Positions 58,286 to 64,000 of a DNA stretch of 64,000 bases are shown here, piece after piece. The stretch comes from Silurus meridionalis (taxonomy: Eukaryota > Chordata > Actinopteri > Siluriformes > Siluridae): positions 10,119,963 to 10,183,962 of the forward strand of contig NC_060887.1 of NCBI RefSeq assembly GCF_014805685.1. The letters are read 5' to 3'. Made by a program: the position numbers and the translations under genes. How positions within the stretch are numbered: position 1 is the first letter of the stretch; the number at the start of each line of letters is the position of its first letter. The notes under the pieces were generated by a model. That model was not told the origin of the DNA and did not search any database. It worked only from the letters and a program-made list of their open reading frames with translations.

Positions 58286-59228
58286 AAGAGAATGAATCCT
58301 TATCTATTCTCATGCCATTGTAGCAGTGTGTTTGTATTACAACTCAATCTTGCGCCCCGGCCCATTTATCACAATCACCTTATAAATGAAATGACATGCC
58401 AAATCCATCCAAGGTCATTAGGTAAGGTCATTAGGAAATGTTTACAGCAGCTGTCTCAATCCGTATGCAACTGTAAATGCACGTTACTATGGTTACCGGT
58501 ATTTAGTAAGGCAGCACATTCATTTAGAACTTACAAGCAAATATGTTGCTGTGCTCAATGTCAGCACGGCAGAGGTTTTGCTTTAAAACACTATCTACAT
58601 TAGATACAAATAAAGAAAAGATACAGGTTGACTGCCATTTCAGACACAATATGGCCAAATATTTGATGTATTTTCACTCAGTGAATATAATTCCATAAAG
58701 ATCTACAGCAGGTTAATACACTTGGATGTATTCTCACAAAAAGGAAAGTATAGTTCTTGCCAAAAATATCCAGATTTAGACACAAAATATCCTGCTGTCT
58801 GGAACCCGGACTATTTTTTTAATACATTTTAGCATTTTATAGCATTTAATTTGGTCACAGCCCAAAACAAAATTGCATTGAAAGATTTTATTCCAATTTC
58901 TCTGAAAGTGAAACTGTCAATGCATCATTTATCTAAAAACAGGTGCTATTTATTAATTTCAATCACATTTATTGTAATGTGTAATGAATTTAAACATATA
59001 GGATAAATAATGGATATGACCAATAAATATTAAATATACAGTTAATATACAGAATAATGTGCTAAAGTTTTAACATCTTTTTTTTAATAAGCAAATAACA
59101 TTCATGAATTAGTTATTATATATGCATTTTGTAATAAATTGGTAGTCTCAAATTATTCTTTAATTGTCATGATTTAATATATTTATTATTATCAATAGTA
59201 CAAGATTCTAGGCTAAAATAAATAAATA

Positions 59229-59237
<9 letters not shown>

Positions 59238-59307
<70 letters not shown>
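59238..59307. repeat. (TA)n microsatellite, left of a Tc1 element
   Basis: Pure TA run directly abutting the transposon end. Confidence 0.95.
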
Positions 59308-59311
<4 letters not shown>

Positions 59312-59852
59312 TACAGACCAAAAGTTTGGACACACCTTCTCATTCAAAGAGTTTTCTTTATTTTCATGACTATGAAAATTGTAGAGTCACACTGAAGGCA
59401 TTAAGGGCTATTTGACCAAGAAGGAGAGTGATGGGATGCTGCGCCAGATGACCTGACCTCCACAGTCACCGGACCTGAACCCAATCGAGATGGTTTAGGG
59501 GTGAGCTGGACCGCAGAGTGAAGGCAAAGGGCCAACAAGTGCCAAGCATCTCGGGAACTCCTTCAAGACTGTTGGAAGACCATTTCAGGTGACTACCTCT
59601 TGAAGCTCATCAAGAGAATGCCAATAGTGTGCAAAGCAGTAATCAAAGCAAAAGGTGGCTACTTTGAAGAACCTAGAATATGACATTTTTCAGTTGTTTC
59701 ACACGTTTTTGTTATGTATATAATTCCATATATAATTCCACATGTGTTAATTCATAGTTTTGATGCCTTCAGTGTGAATCTACAATTTTCATAGTCATGA
59801 AAATAAAGAAAACTCTTTGAATGAGAAGGTGTGTCCAAACTTTTGGTCTGTA

Positions 59853-59857
<5 letters not shown>
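59308..59857 (+). mobile_element. Tc1-like element, deleted derivative with ~90-base inverted repeats
   Basis: Left 'cagtacagaccaaaagtttg', 'gacacaccttctcattcaaa', 'gagttttctttattttcatg' and its reverse complement at 59765-59857. Between them a remnant of the transposase end reads SPDLNPIE (59468-59491) with a stop soon after. Embedded within (TA)n on both sides. Confidence 0.9.

Positions 59858-59929
<72 letters not shown>
59858..59929. repeat. (TA)n microsatellite, right of the Tc1 element
   Basis: Pure TA run following the transposon end. Confidence 0.95.
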
Positions 59930-59930
<1 letters not shown>

Positions 59931-60879
59931 CCTGGCTGTCAGTCAGGTCTCATAATGATAATTACATTTCATAAAGCCAACAGTTTCCCAAAAACACATT
60001 TTTCAATATGCCGTATTTAGATAGAGGGTAATGCTCCTGTCAGTGCTGAATAAGACGTATAATTTGAAACAAAGTACTGTGAGAAGTGATGTTTTTTTTT
60101 CACTCTGCTGCTATTTATAAAGGATGCAAGACAAATCAGTTGTTTTATCACAAAGCTCCTCTGCAAAAAAAAAAAAAAAAAGGCTCCCAGCAGGGGTTCC
60201 TTCATTCTTCTAAGAGGAAATGATGATGACTGTGAATGGAAAACATATCATTTGCGTAGCACTAGGGGGTGAGAGATATGACGATTTGAAATCATGAATG
60301 ATTAAAACGTTCCTACAATCGGTTTTTACAGGCGACTTCGCGTGTTCTGTGATACTAAATACATTCTGTAGGTTAGGCTGAAAGATTGCATACCCACGTT
60401 GTTTTATGAAATATACTTCAGCATTCCAGCTCGAATTCTCCCTGAAAGACACACTATTAAAACAATAATAGTAAAAACTAGGCAGCTTTTCAGCTTCCAT
60501 GTTATGTCTGGCAACATAACAGCATGGCTGACAACACGAAGAAGTTGGTACCTACAAAAGGAATTGCTGGACTGCTGGAACTGCTGGATTTTACATGACA
60601 GATGCACTGATAAAAGAATGCTTGTTTGTGAAATATGCAAAGCACATCAAGGAAACCTCAAGCTAAACAACTATGAAAGCAGATAGAGTGTGGTGAAAAG
60701 CCAGATAACACAGAGAGAGTAAAAGCACTGTGGCCAGAAACCGAGATGGAGATAAAGCAAAAGGCACTTATTATGGGCAAAACTCTGGAAAGGCATTCAA
60801 CCATGTCAAAGGATATAATTCCTGACAGAAAGAAAATTAACATTACAGTTTGATAGTTGCACCCATAAAAACATGCATT

Positions 60880-61095
60880 ATATAGACAAAGGTTTGTGGA
60901 TTCGTATGTGCTTTTTAAACATCCAGCTCAACATTGTTTTCCCCTATTTCCTCATATATTAACCTCTAGTCTTATGAATAGATGTTCCATAAGATTTTGT
61001 AGTGTGTTTGTGGTGATTTGTGCTCATTCAGACACAAGGGCATTAGCAATGTCAAGTATCGAGGGAGAGTTACGACCTCTGGGGTGCAATCAATA
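60880..61095 (+). mobile_element. Tc1-derived short repeat fragment
   Basis: 'atagacaaaggtttgtggat', 'cagacacaagggcattagca' and 'ctggggtgcaatcaatag' match the other copies. It ends at a (TA)n run (61098-61147). Confidence 0.62.
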
Positions 61096-61096
61096 G

Positions 61097-61151
<55 letters not shown>

Positions 61152-61389
61152 TGCATATATAGAGAGACTTCAGATATGCAAATGCTTTAGTGATTGTGCC
61201 AAGGGTCCAAAAACTGAAGTTTCAGAATTATATTTTAACTAGTCCCTGTGGGTTAGAAAAGCTCAGTTCTACTGGCATATCTTCATAGAGGAGTCCTGAC
61301 AGCTTGCTCAAGTTACATGAAGAGGCACGAACAGGGCTGGGAGACCACAAAGCTACTTAGCTGGAGAAAAAAAGACTTTGAAATGAGTG

Positions 61390-61990
61390 CTTTAGGATCT
61401 GAGTACATTCTATTTTGGGGAACTACCTCCTTCCCTCAGTTAGAGCATTGAAGATGGGTCGAGGCTGGGTCTTCCAATATGACAATGACCTGAAGCACAC
61501 AGCCAGAATAACCAAGGAGTGGCTCTGTAAGAAGCATATCAAGGTTCTGGCGTGGCCTAGCCAGTCTCCAGACCTAAACCCAATAGAGAATCTTTGGAGG
61601 GAGCTCAAACTCTGTGTTTCCCAGCGACAGGCCAGAAACCTGACTGATCTAGAGAAGATCTGTGTGGAGGAGTGGGCCAAAATCCCTCCTGCTGTGTGTG
61701 CAAACCTGGTGAAAAACTACAGGAAACGTTTGACCTCTATAATTGCAAACAAAGGCTACTGTACCAAATATTAACATTGACTTTCTCAGGTGTTTAAATA
61801 CTTATTTGCAGCATACAAATAAATAGTTAAAAAATCATACATTGTGATTTCTGGATTTTTTTTTTTAGATTATGTCTCTCACAGTGGACATGCACCTCCG
61901 ATGACAATTTCAGACCCCTCCATGATTTGTAAGTGAGAGAATTTGCAAAATAGCAGGGTGTTCAAATACTTATTTTCCTCACTGTATAAA
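61390..61990 (+). mobile_element. Tc1-like transposon 3' half with intact C-terminal transposase frame
   Basis: The frame to 61774 includes [11 protein letters not shown] (second catalytic Asp), [11 protein letters not shown] (last acidic residue) and ends NKGYCTKY with a TAA stop. About 100 codons are free of stops. The 3' inverted repeat follows: 'tcaaatacttattttcctca' and 'ctgta' at 61965-61986. The 5' half is absent. Confidence 0.88.
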
Positions 61991-63011
61991 TCTTCTAGCA
62001 ATTACACACCTTCCTATAATACAAATTTGCAGGACACCAAACTTAGTTCGCAGTGAAATGTGAAATTTCTTGTGCTTCAGAACTTTAATTCATTGCATTC
62101 AAGCACACGTGCCAACGTTCACACATGCATGAACGGAAAGAAAATAAAATGAAACTTATACACACATTTACATTTAATTCGAGTAGTGCAGTTAATACAT
62201 CTGCTGTTTTGGGGAGGTGTGAGGAAAACTAAAAACCCAGAGTAAACCCACATAGACATAGAATGAAAATTCCAGCTAAGGAGAAGACCATTGATCTTTG
62301 GTGCAAGAAACATTAAAAGCATTTTCATAATGTAATTAAAAGCGTAATATTTTAATTTGAACTTAGTCTTTTATTCTGATTGGCTGAACGGTACAGTGTG
62401 AGTGCTTGAACCTTTGCAAACAAAAATAATTTAGTATAATCTCAGTTCTATAATTAATGCAATGCCTTATAAACAACTGTAACCATAGTAACATCAAGTT
62501 CAATACAGAGTGACTGAACTTAAACTTTAAGCTAAAGGGATGATTTCTGTATGTTCTTTGTGATTTTGCTAAATGGCCCTATAAGTTGAATTGGCCAAAC
62601 TGGAGAAAAAAAAGCTTGAAATTAGACAAAAAAAAGGCATAAGAACTTACACCAACTGCTTCATTATGAGTAACCCAGGCACATTTACATGTCATACAAT
62701 CCATTTTCTTCTTATATCAAGCTGTGTAGGACTTTGTGAGTTTTTTCCCCCCACAGTATAAGTTTTGAGTGCCATATTAGCATTATTCATTGCTTAATTT
62801 GCTTTATTTCCTGTTCAGAAGTGCATGCATGCTTTGTCGACCAGAAACGAGCCATCTTCACTTTGGTTCTAAATGTACAGTATGTTAATCACTGCGAGAT
62901 GAGTGGAAGGAAACACCCACCCATTTTTCTTTTTCTATCTAGTTCAAGGTAAACACCATCTCCTGGGCAACCGTGCTGTGATGTAATCATTTCATTTATT
63001 CAAAATTCTGG

Positions 63012-63046
<35 letters not shown>

Positions 63047-63050
63047 TTTT
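63012..63050. repeat. (TTTA)n microsatellite
   Basis: About nine tetranucleotide units. Confidence 0.95.
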
Positions 63051-63477
63051 CTTCTGACATTAACTGCGTTCGTAACCATAGTAGCAGCCGACTAGATTGT
63101 ATGGCTACGTGTGAAATAATAACGCTAAAAAAAAACATGGATTCCTTTCACACACTCCCTTTCCCTCTCTCTCTCTTTCTCTCTCTCCCTCTCTCTTTCT
63201 TTCTTTCTCTGAAGACACTTACGGCATTTAGCTTTCCCCGTTTGCAGCTGAAACATTTCGAATCGCTTTTTCTATGTTTTATTTTATTGTATTTTTTATA
63301 TTGTTAAATCTTTATCTGTGTTGAAATTATTGATCGCTGGCTCTCCTCGCTAACCACCGTTCAGGCTGTGATAAAACCTACATATTTGATAGTGCGAGCT
63401 ATTTTTGAAGCGTGGGACTTTCAACTACATGAAAAATTAAAACAGACCTGAAAGGAAGAAGCGAGGAAAGGAGGAGA

Positions 63478-63478
<1 letters not shown>

Positions 63479-63535
<57 letters not shown>
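63479..63535. repeat. (GA)n microsatellite
   Basis: Pure GA run, followed by more GA-rich text to about 63575. Confidence 0.96.
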
Positions 63536-63537
<2 letters not shown>

Positions 63538-64000
63538 AGAGGGGTGTTCAGAGAGAGAGAAGAAGAGAGAGGGCTGTTATGCTAGCGCCTGTTACGCAAC
63601 ACAGTGATCTAACTGAAACATTGGTTTGTGTTGTCTACCTAACACAGTGCTTTTAGGAATCTTAATATAGTATAGGTATTGCTATTGTAAATAGTGTCCA
63701 CATTGGTATTTATTGCTCACAATTTATAATTGTTTTCATATGTGTAAGGATTTATGTGCAGTATTTAGCTGAAAGTAGCTCACAAGACCTGAAGCTAGTC
63801 ACAGGGCTAGAAGGGATTTTTACAGACTTTTGACCCAATATCACATAGGTGCCAGTTTATAATGTCATATTTTTGAGCAGGAAGTCCTTCAATTGTTAAT
63901 AGCAGAGCAGCAATGCAAATACTAAACTACTGGGTTATAAAAGCTATTTGAATAAGTTTAATGCTATGTTAACTTTTTTGAATTTCTTCTCAAAACATGT

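Larger units (their letters stand above)
62000..64000. other. Right edge: probably KCNN3 intron, no exon seen
   Basis: I searched the reverse strand for the SK pore (GYGD) and the segment before the calmodulin domain and saw neither. Only microsatellites and chance frames. Confidence 0.5.

Overview
The window is teleost nuclear DNA; a catfish or other ostariophysan is my guess only. Genes are split into short exons with GT/AG introns and conserved vertebrate sequences. Introns and spacers are full of microsatellites, Tc1/mariner and hAT transposons, non-LTR retrotransposons and one DIRS-type element. No prokaryotic features, operons or CRISPR arrays are present.

Four vertebrate protein-coding genes are supported by in-frame exons with matching splice phases. 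From left to right: (1) minus strand 1-7987, an ENTREP/FAM189-family tetraspan membrane adaptor, best fit ENTREP3 (FAM189B), running off the left edge; (2) minus strand 13213-23842, RAB13, complete in 8 coding exons (201 residues) with a CLLL prenylation motif; (3) plus strand 31699-36749, ribosomal protein RPS27, complete in 4 coding exons (84 residues); (4) minus strand 44891-55301, the last three coding exons of an SK-type calcium-activated potassium channel, best fit KCNN3, with the rest beyond the right edge. All four have human counterparts on 1q21-q22, and RAB13/RPS27 keep the head-to-head arrangement seen in human, so this is a conserved syntenic block. The four genes do not form a pathway: endocytic ubiquitin adaptor, vesicle-traffic GTPase, ribosome component and ion channel.

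The rest is mostly mobile DNA. The RAB13-RPS27 spacer (24.6-31.6 kb) holds an internally deleted DIRS-like tyrosine-recombinase retrotransposon (about 25604-29415), an RTE-like LINE relic (29725-31230) and a small pogo/Tigger relic. RAB13 intron sequence holds a Tc1-like element split by an hAT-like element that is itself split by a second hAT-like element, both with 8-bp target duplications. Upstream of ENTREP3 lies an hAT element whose interior carries one arm of a long inverted repeat, the other arm being outside it. RPS27 intron 3 carries an hAT-like non-autonomous element with internal tandem repeats. The RPS27-KCNN3 spacer holds a tRNA-Glu-derived SINE, a mariner relic and a Tigger-like MITE. 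KCNN3 introns hold an L1/Tx1-like LINE relic and several Tc1 derivatives. A Tc1-derived short repeat occurs at least eight times.

I did not find a convincing new biological system. The most unusual items are the nested and interleaved transposons, the rearranged DIRS right end, a duplicated promoter-proximal module with NRF1-type palindromes upstream of RAB13, and the repeated placement of microsatellites directly at splice sites.
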